Source of the DNA: an uncultured Rhodospirillales bacterium
GTDB lineage: Bacteria > Pseudomonadota > Alphaproteobacteria > Acetobacterales > Acetobacteraceae
Reading direction: 5' to 3'
DNA: 14,627 nucleotides
Assembly (NCBI GenBank): GCA_903844785.1
Contig: CAIMVB010000179.1
Location: 1 to 14,627, forward strand
Part shown: positions 7,010 to 13,277 of the stretch, piece after piece
Position numbering within the stretch: position 1 is the stretch's first letter
Layout: the number at the start of each line of letters is the position of its first letter
Notes under the pieces: model-generated
Told to the model about the DNA's origin: nothing
Seen by the model: only the letters and a program-made list of their open reading frames with translations
Database searches by the model: none
Position numbers and translations under genes: made by a program

Positions 7010-7876
7010 ATGCCCAAAAACACGCGCGCCGCAGCGCCCATCGCCGCCGAAGGCAAGACTGGCGCCGCCCAAGCCGCCGCACCAATCACAATCCCGCGCC
7101 TCAGCGCCCGCGCCGTGATTCTGGGGGAAAGGCTGGACCATCGCAGCCTTGGCCCCGGCGGTTCTGCCCTGGCGGACCCGGTGCCCATCACTGCCCCGCC
7201 CCATATCAGCGCCTTCGCCTTTCGCTGGGGCGCGGTGGTGATATTCGGCGCCAACCCCGCCGAGGAAACCGCGCTGCTCCAAAAGCTAGGCCCGCGCATT
7301 ACCAACCCTGCCGAGAGCCCTGCCGAGGAAACCGCGCTGATCAATATTGGCGCTGAGCGTGACGGGGTGGATGCCGAAGGTGTCATTCAACTGAGCGATT
7401 CTGCGCCCGAACGCCTGGCCGTGGTGGCGGATGCCCTGGCCAAAAGCGCGGCCCTTGCCCAGCAGGAAGCCCGCATTGCCGAAGCCCTGGACCGGATGGA
7501 ACCTGCCGTGGCCAGCCTGCGTCTGGCGGGGCGGCTCAGTGTTTCCTCCCGCGCTTTGCATCGGCAGATCGGCCATGCGCTTTCCGCACGCAACCGCAAC
7601 CTTGCGCGGGTGGAAGCCGCCGATAAGCCCGAAGTGCTTTGGGATCATCCGGAATTGGAACGGCTCCATGCCCGTTTGGCGGATGAATATGAACTCCGCG
7701 AAAGGGGGGGCGCGCTGGAACGCAAACTCGCCTTGATAGACGATACCATCCAGACGCTGCTTTCCCTGATCCAAGCCCGCCGCGCCCTTGGGCTTGAGCT
7801 GGCGGTGGTGGCGCTGGTCGGGATTGAGGTGATTTTCACCCTGTATGAGAAGGTGATCCGCCCGCTTTTGCACTGA
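7010..7876 (+). CDS. RMD1/YagE-family (DUF155) protein with C-terminal membrane anchor
   Basis: A 288-residue protein fitting the DUF155 / COG1723 family (yeast Rmd1, bacterial YagE). The N-terminal half has the family pattern ARAVILGERLD...FAFRWGAVVIFG. The middle is charged and helical, probably coiled coil, with DHPELERLHARLADEYELRER near residues 212-232. One hydrophobic segment, about residues 260-279, anchors the C-terminus in the membrane a few residues before the end. The biochemical role in bacteria is unknown; mitochondrial relatives act in inner-membrane organisation and translation support. The first 30 residues are rich in Ala and Lys/Arg and could be disordered. ATG 7010 has only a weak AGG upstream, and TTG 6983 in the same frame is possible. 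It is transcribed divergently from nrdJ. Residues 82-110 carry a short internal duplication, described separately. Confidence 0.75.
   Translation: MPKNTRAAAPIAAEGKTGAAQAAAPITIPRLSARAVILGERLDHRSLGPGGSALADPVPITAPPHISAFAFRWGAVVIFGANPAEETALLQKLGPRITNPAESPAEETALINIGAERDGVDAEGVIQLSDSAPERLAVVADALAKSAALAQQEARIAEALDRMEPAVASLRLAGRLSVSSRALHRQIGHALSARNRNLARVEAADKPEVLWDHPELERLHARLADEYELRERGGALERKLALIDDTIQTLLSLIQARRALGLELAVVALVGIEVIFTLYEKVIRPLLH
7251..7339 (+). repeat. In-frame internal duplication in the DUF155 gene
   Basis: GCCGAGGAAACCGCGCTG occurs at 7259-7276 and, without mismatch, at 7322-7339, exactly 63 bases (21 codons) apart. CCAACCC-GCCGAG-like copies sit at 7251-7264 and 7302-7315, and CCCTGCCGAG recurs 12 bases later at 7318-7327. 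In the protein this gives PAEETALL (83-90), NPAE and PAEETALI (104-111). The perfect nucleotide identity suggests a recent slippage or duplication event that kept the reading frame, lengthening a loop after the first beta-rich part of the protein. Confidence 0.7.
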
Positions 7877-7954
7877 AAGCACTGGCTTGGGCTGGCCTGA
7901 TCGGCGATTTCGGGCAATAAAAGGCCAGAGACATGTCAGTCCGAGGAAACTTCT

Positions 7955-9187
7955 ATGACGGCGAATTCGCCCGAATGGGCCCAGGCGCCCACCGCACCGC
8001 AGAACCTCAGCCAGAAGCGCCCGCCGCCGCCGCCCGCTTCCGTGCGCCGCTACCTCAGCCTGCCGGATTTTGAAGCGGCTGCCGCGCGCTATCTGCCGCG
8101 CAGCATTGGCGGCTTTGTCTCGGGCGCGGTGGAAACCGATGCGTCGCTGCGTGACAATCGCGAAGCCTTCGCCGAATGGGGCTTTGTGCCGCGCGTGCTG
8201 CGCGATACGCGTGGGCGCAATCTGAAGACCACGCTGCTTGGCCAGGAATATGATGCACCCTTCGGCCTGCCGCCCATGGGCGCTTCGGCGCTGGTGGCCT
8301 ATCGCGGCGACCTGGTGCTGACGCAAGCCGCACGCGCGCGCAATGTGCCGATGATCATGAGTGCGTCTTCGCTGATCCCGCTTGAAGATGTCGCCAAGGC
8401 CAATCCGGATGCCTGGTATCAGGCCTATCTGCCCGGTGAAGCGGAACGCATTGAACCGCTGGTGGACCGCGTGGCGGCCGCTGGCTTCAAGACCTTTGTG
8501 CTGACGGTGGATGTGCAGGTTTCATCCAACCGCGAAAACAATGTGCGCAATGGCTATTCCATTCCACTGAAGCCCACGCCGCAATTGCTGTGGGATGGCA
8601 TCACCCATCCGGGCTGGGTGATGAACACCTTCTTCAAGACCATGCTGAAGCACGGCATGCCGCATTTTGAAAATATGGATGCGGGCCGCGGGCCACCGAT
8701 CGTTTCCAGTACGCTGATGCGCGCCTTCGGTGCGCGTGATGGGCTGGCGTGGGAGCATCTGCAACTGATCCGCAAGCGCTGGAAGGGCAAGCTTGTGGTG
8801 AAGGGCATCATCTCCCCCGAAGATGCGCGGATGTGCCGCGACGCGGGGGCGGATGGCATCATGGTGTCCAACCATGGTGGGCGGCAATTGGATGGCACAA
8901 TTTCCGGCCTGCGCAGCCTGCCTGAAATCGCCCGTGATGCTGGCGGGATGACGGTGATGTATGATGGCGGCATCCGCCGCGGCAGTGATGTGCTGAAGGC
9001 GCTGGCGCTTGGTGCTTCCTTCGTCTTTGTTGGCCGGCCGATGCTGTCAGCCGCGGCGGTGGCGGGCGAAGAAGGCGTGAAGCACGCGATTGGCCTGCTG
9101 TCTGAAGAAATTGACCGCAACATGGCCATGATGGGCATTCTGAACCCATCCGAAATGTCCATGGAATATATGCGCCCGATGCGCTGA
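7955..9187 (+). CDS. FMN-dependent alpha-hydroxy-acid oxidase/dehydrogenase (LldD/glycolate oxidase family)
   Basis: A 410-residue TIM-barrel flavoenzyme that oxidises a 2-hydroxy acid to a 2-keto acid. SNHGGRQLDG holds the catalytic base His307 and substrate-binding Arg310. Lys283 in LVVKGI contacts FMN, LTVD (Asp186) precedes an SSNRENN loop with Arg193, and DGGIRRGSDVLKALALGA (337-354) binds the FMN phosphate. Tyr158 in YQAY corresponds to Tyr129 of spinach glycolate oxidase. The position of Tyr24 there seems to be Phe54 here, and the usual Trp of the SSW motif is missing (SASSLIP), so the substrate may differ from lactate or glycolate. The N-terminal 30 residues are a Pro-rich extension with five consecutive prolines. 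GAGGAA six bases before ATG supports the start. It follows the DUF155 gene by 78 bases on the same strand and ends before a palindrome cluster. No lactate permease or regulator is adjacent. Confidence 0.87.
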   Translation: MTANSPEWAQAPTAPQNLSQKRPPPPPASVRRYLSLPDFEAAAARYLPRSIGGFVSGAVETDASLRDNREAFAEWGFVPRVLRDTRGRNLKTTLLGQEYDAPFGLPPMGASALVAYRGDLVLTQAARARNVPMIMSASSLIPLEDVAKANPDAWYQAYLPGEAERIEPLVDRVAAAGFKTFVLTVDVQVSSNRENNVRNGYSIPLKPTPQLLWDGITHPGWVMNTFFKTMLKHGMPHFENMDAGRGPPIVSSTLMRAFGARDGLAWEHLQLIRKRWKGKLVVKGIISPEDARMCRDAGADGIMVSNHGGRQLDGTISGLRSLPEIARDAGGMTVMYDGGIRRGSDVLKALALGASFVFVGRPMLSAAAVAGEEGVKHAIGLLSEEIDRNMAMMGILNPSEMSMEYMRPMR

Positions 9188-9207
9188 GTAGCTGGGCGTT
9201 TCAGTAA

Positions 9208-9236
9208 AACGGCGCAGCTTTTACGGCTGCGCCGTT
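9208..9236. terminator. Hairpin in convergent gap, likely bidirectional terminator
   Basis: AACGGCGCAGC (9208-9218) pairs perfectly over 11 bases with GCTGCGCCGTT (9226-9236), with a 7-base loop. It begins 20 bases after the stop of the hydroxy-acid oxidase. Read leftwards it ends in a run TTTTA, as in an intrinsic terminator serving the amidase unit; read rightwards the T-run is short. Confidence 0.65.
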
Positions 9237-9278
9237 AGAATGTGTCCCGTTCACCTTCGTTCACGGGACACATTCTAA
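9235..9278. terminator. Perfect 16-bp inverted repeat in convergent gap
   Basis: TTAGAATGTGTCCCGT (9235-9250) is perfectly complementary to ACGGGACACATTCTAA (9263-9278) around a 12-base loop. Its left arm shares two bases with the preceding hairpin, so the two stems abut. Together they probably end transcription from both sides. No long T-run follows on the plus strand (AACTTTCTT), so it could also be a mobile palindromic element that settled beside a terminator. Confidence 0.5.
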
Positions 9279-9290
9279 ACTTTCTTGATC

Positions 9291-9334
9291 GCATTTTCCG
9301 AGCCGCCAAGTGATTCCACTTGGCTTGAAAATGC
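9291..9334. repeat. Extragenic palindromic element (REP-like)
   Basis: An outer stem GCATTTTC (9291-9298) / GAAAATGC (9327-9334) encloses an inner stem GCCAAGTG (9305-9312) / CACTTGGC (9317-9324) with an ATTC loop. The layout of GCATTTTC and GAAAATGC ends around a CCACTT core resembles dispersed extragenic palindromes seen in many alphaproteobacterial genomes. Only one copy is visible in this window, so repeat status is inferred from form. It lies between two convergent genes, 10 bases before the amidase stop codon. Confidence 0.45.
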
Positions 9335-9343
9335 TCGAGTGTT

Positions 9344-10735
9344 TCAGGCCGCCATGGCCGGGCGCTTGGCGCGCCAGCCCGCGGCCAATTCATAAGCCTG
9401 ACCGGCGCGGAGCACGGTGGCATCCTCAAAAGGCCGGCCCACAAGCTGCGCGCCCACCGGCATGCCGCCCGCACCAAAGCCGGTGCAAACGCTCAGCGCC
9501 GGCTGGCCGGTGACGTTAAAGGGCATGGTGAAAGTCGGCACTTCAAAAGAAGCCCATTTTGTCATTTGATGAATGGGGCGCGCCTCACCTGGTTGCGCTG
9601 CCGTCACCAGCAGATCGCAATCAGTCATGGCGGCGGCGACAGCTTCGCATAATTCACGCCGGCGGCGTTGTGCCTGGATGTAATCGCCGGCTGTAATGGT
9701 GGAAGCCAGCGCCAGCCTTTCACGCAGGAATTCGCCATAAGCGCGGTATTTTTCGCGCAGCCAGGCATCATGCACCGCATAGGCATCGGCGGCCAGAATA
9801 AGCCAGCCGGCAGCGTTGAAATCGGCCATTGGCGGCAGCTTCACTTCGCGGATTTCCGCACCTTGCGCGGCGAGGGTGCTGGTCAAGTGCTGAATGCCCG
9901 CCGCCATGCCGGCGCTGACTTTGCAGTCATCTTCATGGAAATGGCGGATCACGCCAATGCGCAGCCCCTTCACGCCGCCATTCAGGCCTGAAAGCAAATC
10001 GGGCCGTGGGCGATTGGCGGAAGATGGGTCAGCGGGGTCATGCCCGGTCATGGCATCCAGCAGCAGCGCGCAATCTTCCACTGTCCAGGCCATGGGCCCG
10101 GTAGTGTCCAGGCTTTGCGAAAGGGGCAACACGCCAGTGCGTGAGCATAGCCCGTAGCTCGGCTTGATGCCGGCAATGCCGCACAGCGATGCCGGGGCGC
10201 GAATAGAACCACCCGTGTCAGACCCCGTGCCACCCAGGATCATGCCGGCGGCAACCGCAGCACCGGTGCCGGAAGAAGACCCGCCGGTGAAGCATTCCGT
10301 ATTCCAGGGATTGCGCGCGGGCGGCCAGGGCAGATCAAAGGAAGGCCCGCCCCAGGCGAATTCATGGGTCGCAAGCTTGCCCAGCATCACCGCGCCCGCT
10401 TCGCGCCAGCGCCGCACCACGGCAGAATCCGCCTTGGGCACATGATGTTCCAGCACGCGGGAATGGCCCGTGGTGGTGACCCCCGCCGTTTCGTAAATAT
10501 CCTTATGTGCAATGGGGATTCCATCAAGCGGCCCGCGCAGCGCACCGGCTGTCTGGCGCGTTTCGGCGGCCTTGGCCTGTTCCAGCGCGATGTCCGGCGT
10601 GAAGCGGATGAAGGCATGCAGCGCCGGGTTCAGCTTTTCTGACCGCGCCAGATGATCCTTCATTAATTCAACCGGTGAGATACGCTTGGCCGCAATATCG
10701 CGCGCCGCACTTGCGATGGTGGGGAAGCTGGTCAT
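9344..10735 (-). CDS. Amidase-signature family hydrolase
   Basis: A 463-residue amidase of the AS family, which hydrolyses C-N amide bonds with a Ser-cisSer-Lys triad. Lys78 lies in PIAHKD, the glycine/serine stretch GGSSSGTG (151-158) gives cis-Ser153, and the nucleophile is Ser177 in GSDTGGSIR. The 24-residue gap between the two serines is that of other members such as FAAH and malonamidase. The family also includes GatA, AtzE-type 1-carboxybiuret hydrolases and aryl-acylamidases, and the substrate cannot be read from sequence. It is a single-domain protein of usual length, with no signal peptide, so cytoplasmic. AAGGGG eight bases before ATG supports the start. The ATG overlaps the stop of the upstream 64-codon gene (ATGA), so the two are translationally coupled. 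It lies far from any gat genes, and GatB is absent, so a tRNA amidotransferase role is unlikely. Confidence 0.87.
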   Translation of the reverse strand: MTSFPTIASAARDIAAKRISPVELMKDHLARSEKLNPALHAFIRFTPDIALEQAKAAETRQTAGALRGPLDGIPIAHKDIYETAGVTTTGHSRVLEHHVPKADSAVVRRWREAGAVMLGKLATHEFAWGGPSFDLPWPPARNPWNTECFTGGSSSGTGAAVAAGMILGGTGSDTGGSIRAPASLCGIAGIKPSYGLCSRTGVLPLSQSLDTTGPMAWTVEDCALLLDAMTGHDPADPSSANRPRPDLLSGLNGGVKGLRIGVIRHFHEDDCKVSAGMAAGIQHLTSTLAAQGAEIREVKLPPMADFNAAGWLILAADAYAVHDAWLREKYRAYGEFLRERLALASTITAGDYIQAQRRRRELCEAVAAAMTDCDLLVTAAQPGEARPIHQMTKWASFEVPTFTMPFNVTGQPALSVCTGFGAGGMPVGAQLVGRPFEDATVLRAGQAYELAAGWRAKRPAMAA

Positions 10736-10926
10736 GCGCTGGCCCCTTTCAGGGTGAAGATGGTGGCGGATTCCACGGAAACTTCGCGCGGGGTGCGCAC
10801 GCGCGCGGCGGCGGCCTGGGTATGGGCGGAAGCGGCGCGAATGCCTTCCTTTTCAGCCTCCGTCAGATCAAGCCCGGCTTGGGCCATCAGGGCTTCGAAA
10901 TGCGCCTTATCGAGGGGTTGGGCCAT
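10732..10926 (-). CDS. Small GatC/AtzG-like protein, probable partner of the amidase
   Basis: A 64-residue protein encoded directly before the amidase, with a strong AGGAGG five bases from its ATG and an ATGA overlap into the amidase. It reads as a helical N-terminus (FEALMAQAGLDLTEAEKEGI), a second Ala-rich helix ending in AAAARVR, then a short extended tail PREVSVESATIFTLKG. This shape, two helices and a tail of about 60 residues, is that of GatC and of the AtzG / DUF4089 small proteins that wrap around GatA-like amidases and stabilise them. The sequence similarity is not strong enough to name the family with certainty. The coupling argues for a stoichiometric complex with the amidase. Confidence 0.7.
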   Translation of the reverse strand: MAQPLDKAHFEALMAQAGLDLTEAEKEGIRAASAHTQAAAARVRTPREVSVESATIFTLKGASA

Positions 10927-10929
10927 CGG

Positions 10930-10953
10930 GGCCTCCTTTCCATTGCTGAGGCC
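10930..10953 (-). promoter_or_regulatory. Hairpin masking the ribosome site of the small amidase partner
   Basis: On the minus-strand transcript GGCCTC (10953-10948) can pair with GAGGCC (10935-10930) around a 12-base loop. The right arm contains most of the AGGAGG of the 64-residue gene, so the stem would hide that ribosome site. With six GC-rich pairs it could dampen translation of the unit. No ligand or protein partner is suggested by the sequence. Confidence 0.3.
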
Positions 10954-11059
10954 ACTATGGGAAATCCGCGGCGGTGAGGGAACTGGGGCCAGTGCGGTTT
11001 ATGGCGCTGCCGGGCGGTGGCTGCCCAAAAGATGATCGGGGGAGGAGGAGATATTCAGC

Positions 11060-11088
11060 TTGTTCTTATTTTGTTCTTTTGATAAGCT
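11060..11088 (+). promoter_or_regulatory. Candidate imuA promoter overlapped by the LexA box
   Basis: TTGTTC (11060-11065) resembles a -35 element, and TAAGCT (11083-11088), 17 bases further on, could serve as a modest -10. A start of transcription would then fall near 11095, only a few bases before the imuA ATG. That would explain why no Shine-Dalgarno is seen. The region is markedly AT-rich against its GC-rich surroundings. Confidence 0.4.
11062..11076 (+). promoter_or_regulatory. LexA (SOS) box, alphaproteobacterial GTTC-N7-GTTC
   Basis: GTTC (11062-11065), seven bases TTATTTT, GTTC (11073-11076): an exact match to the direct-repeat LexA operator of Alphaproteobacteria. It lies 22 bases before imuA and overlaps the probable promoter, as expected for repression by LexA and release after RecA-stimulated LexA cleavage. 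imuA-imuB-dnaE2 is a known SOS target in this class. Confidence 0.9.
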
Positions 11089-11097
11089 TTCTTTCCC

Positions 11098-11787
11098 ATG
11101 GTTGTCCCCGATCCTGATCCCCCCCGCAACGCTGCCCTGGCCCGGCTGCGCGCTGAGCTTGCCGGGCTTACCACCCGCACTCCAGCGGGCAGCGCTGGTG
11201 CCCCTATTCCGATTTTTGCTGATAATAGCTTGATCGGGGCTGGACTTGTCCGTGGCGCGTTACATGAAGTTTGCGCCGCAAGCCCCGGATCTGGCGTGGC
11301 TTTTGCCGCCATTCTGCTGGCGCGCTGTGGTGGCCAGGTGCTCTGGATTGCCACCGAACAGGAATCGAATCTTGTCTGGCCGCCGGGGCTGATCCCCTTC
11401 GGCCTGGCCCCGGAACGCCTGATTCTGGCGCGGGCGGCGCGCTGGCCAGAGGCGCTTTGGGCCATGGAAGAAGCCCTGCGCTGCCCTGCCTTGGGCGGGG
11501 CCGTGCTGATGGCGGGCGCGGGGCAGGGGCTTGATCTGACCGCAACGCGCCGCCTGCATCTGGCGGCCGAGGCCGGGGGCGTTTTCGGCCTGCTGCTCCG
11601 CCCGGATGGCATCGCCGGTGCTTCCGCCGCCCGCACGCGCTGGCATATCGCGCCGCTTTCCAGCACCGATGCGCCGCGCTGGCGCTTGAGCTTGCTCCGC
11701 CAGCGCGGCGGCGCCCCGGCGGGGCCATGGAATATCGCCTTTGAAGCCGCAACCGGCAGCTTGCGGCTGGAAGCGGGCGGCGGATGA
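11098..11787 (+). CDS. imuA: ImuA, RecA-like accessory protein of the SOS mutasome
   Basis: A 229-residue protein in the first position of the SOS mutagenesis operon. ImuA proteins are distant RecA-fold relatives that work with ImuB and DnaE2 in translesion synthesis. The pattern SLIGAGLVRGALHEVCA, then GSGVAFAAILLARCGGQVLWIA (about residues 67-88), is the core typical of ImuA, followed by FGLAPERLILARA and an RWHIAPLSS segment. A proper Walker A lysine is not apparent, so ATP hydrolysis is doubtful. The C-terminal LRQRGGAPAGPWNIAF is typical of the family. The start at ATG 11098 has no recognisable Shine-Dalgarno; together with the promoter position this suggests a leaderless or nearly leaderless message. 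The stop overlaps the imuB start by four bases (ATGA). Confidence 0.88.
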   Translation: MVVPDPDPPRNAALARLRAELAGLTTRTPAGSAGAPIPIFADNSLIGAGLVRGALHEVCAASPGSGVAFAAILLARCGGQVLWIATEQESNLVWPPGLIPFGLAPERLILARAARWPEALWAMEEALRCPALGGAVLMAGAGQGLDLTATRRLHLAAEAGGVFGLLLRPDGIAGASAARTRWHIAPLSSTDAPRWRLSLLRQRGGAPAGPWNIAFEAATGSLRLEAGGG

Positions 11788-13277
11788 AGCCCGCGCGCCG
11801 TTACCTTGCTGTGCATCTGCCCTTCTGGGAAGCCGAGCATCTGCGCCAAAGCCACCCCGATCTGCCGGCGGATACGCCCTTGGCGCTTTGGGCGCGGCAG
11901 GGTGCGCGGCGCCTTTTGGTGGCGGTGGATCAGGCCGCGGCAGCGGCGGGCTTGGAACCAGGCCAAGCGCTCGCCGATGCCGAGGCGCTTTTGCCCGATT
12001 TGCAGGTTTTGCCCGCTACCCCGGAAACCTCGGCGGCGGGGCTTCGTGAACTCGCACTTTGGGCGCAGCGCTTCACGCCTCTTTCGGCGCCGCTGCCGCC
12101 CGATGGGCTGCTGCTGGATATCACCGGCTGCGATCATCTGTTTGGCGGGGAAGCCACTTTGCTCACCAAAACCCTTGCGGATTTGGCAGCACTTGGCCTG
12201 ACCGCCCAGGGCGCGGTGGCGAGTGCGGCGGCCAGTGCCATGGCGCTCGCGCGGGTGCAACGCGACGCGCCGATCATTGCTGCAGGATCAGAAGAAAAAG
12301 CCGTCGCACCCCTGCCGCTTGGCCTGGCGCTTCGCCTGCCGGGGGGGATGGTGGAAGACCTTGCTCGGCTTGGCTTGCGCTCCATCGGTGATGCGCTGCG
12401 CCAGCCCCGCGCGCCACTCGCCCGGCGCTTTGGTGCGCCTTTGCTCAATGCGCTGGATGCCGCGGCGGGTCATCGCGCGCCCCCCATCACCCCCATCGCC
12501 GCGCCACCTGATTTGAGCGTGACGCGCGCCTTGCCGGAACCAATCCTAACCGCCGAGGCCATTGCCGCCTTGCTGGACCGGTTGCTGGCAGCGCTATGCG
12601 CGCGGCTTGCCCGTGCCGGGCTTGGCGCGCGGCGGCTTTCCCTGACCGCCTGGCGCGTGGATGGCACCGAACAGCGCCTGGTGATCGGCACTGGCGCGCC
12701 GAACCGCGACGCTGGCCATCTGGCGCGGCTTTTCGCCGAGCCCTTGGCCAGCCTGGCGCCGGAGCTGGGCTTTGAGCGTTTCACCCTGCACGCTTTGGCG
12801 ACCGACCCGATGGGTGCGGAAGGGCAGGGCGCCTTGCCCATGGGCGCCGCGCCGCGCCCGGATGGGGTTTTGGCGCAGCTATTGGACAGGCTCGGCCAAA
12901 GGCTGCGCCTGGCCCGCCCCGCGCCAATGCCGAGCCATTGGCCGGAACGGCAATGGCGCGCTGCCCCCCCGCATGAAGCGGCCATCGCCACCCCGCCCGG
13001 TTGGGGTAGCCGCACTGCACCAGTGCTGCTGCGCCGCCGGCCTGAAGCGGTGCAGGTCACTACCTTTGCCGAAGGCGCCCCCGCCGCGATGCACTGGCGG
13101 GGGCGGGTCTATCCGCTGACCCGCGCTGAAGGCCCGTTACGGCTGGAAGCGGAATGGTGGCATGGCGGCACGCTACCGCCGGCGCGGGATTATCACCGCG
13201 TGCAACTCGCTTCCGGCGAAAGGCTCTGGCTTTGCCATGCGGGCGGGCGCTGGGTGGTGCAGGGCGATTTGCCATGA
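11784..13277 (+). CDS. imuB: ImuB, catalytically inactive Y-family polymerase-like mutasome protein
   Basis: A 497-residue ImuB, a Y-family polymerase relative that does not synthesise DNA but links DnaE2 to the sliding clamp during error-prone repair. The first motif reads [15 protein letters not shown] in place of the acidic metal-binding motif of Pol IV, and the second region reads [16 protein letters not shown] (108-123) without the SxDE catalytic pair. Asp112 and Asp117 are present but not in the catalytic pattern. The little-finger-like region begins near residue 243. QGALPM (348-353) sits where ImuB proteins usually have a clamp-binding QxxL motif and may be a weak version. The C-terminal [15 protein letters not shown] (about 470-484) and closing W-rich segment are family-typical. 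Both neighbours overlap it by ATGA, so translation of the three genes is coupled. Confidence 0.9.
   Translation: MKPARRYLAVHLPFWEAEHLRQSHPDLPADTPLALWARQGARRLLVAVDQAAAAAGLEPGQALADAEALLPDLQVLPATPETSAAGLRELALWAQRFTPLSAPLPPDGLLLDITGCDHLFGGEATLLTKTLADLAALGLTAQGAVASAAASAMALARVQRDAPIIAAGSEEKAVAPLPLGLALRLPGGMVEDLARLGLRSIGDALRQPRAPLARRFGAPLLNALDAAAGHRAPPITPIAAPPDLSVTRALPEPILTAEAIAALLDRLLAALCARLARAGLGARRLSLTAWRVDGTEQRLVIGTGAPNRDAGHLARLFAEPLASLAPELGFERFTLHALATDPMGAEGQGALPMGAAPRPDGVLAQLLDRLGQRLRLARPAPMPSHWPERQWRAAPPHEAAIATPPGWGSRTAPVLLRRRPEAVQVTTFAEGAPAAMHWRGRVYPLTRAEGPLRLEAEWWHGGTLPPARDYHRVQLASGERLWLCHAGGRWVVQGDLP

Noticed and set aside
6950..7282. 111-codon upstream extension of the nrdJ frame
   Set aside because: It lies opposite the DUF155 gene and has a Gly/Ala/Arg-rich composition unlike ribonucleotide reductase N-termini, so the reductase most likely starts at or near 6949-6981.
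11055..12260. 401-codon minus-strand open frame opposite imuA and imuB
   Set aside because: It runs across the SOS box and the imuA-imuB junction, is low-complexity Arg/Pro/Ala-rich, and resembles no family. It is a shadow of the real genes.
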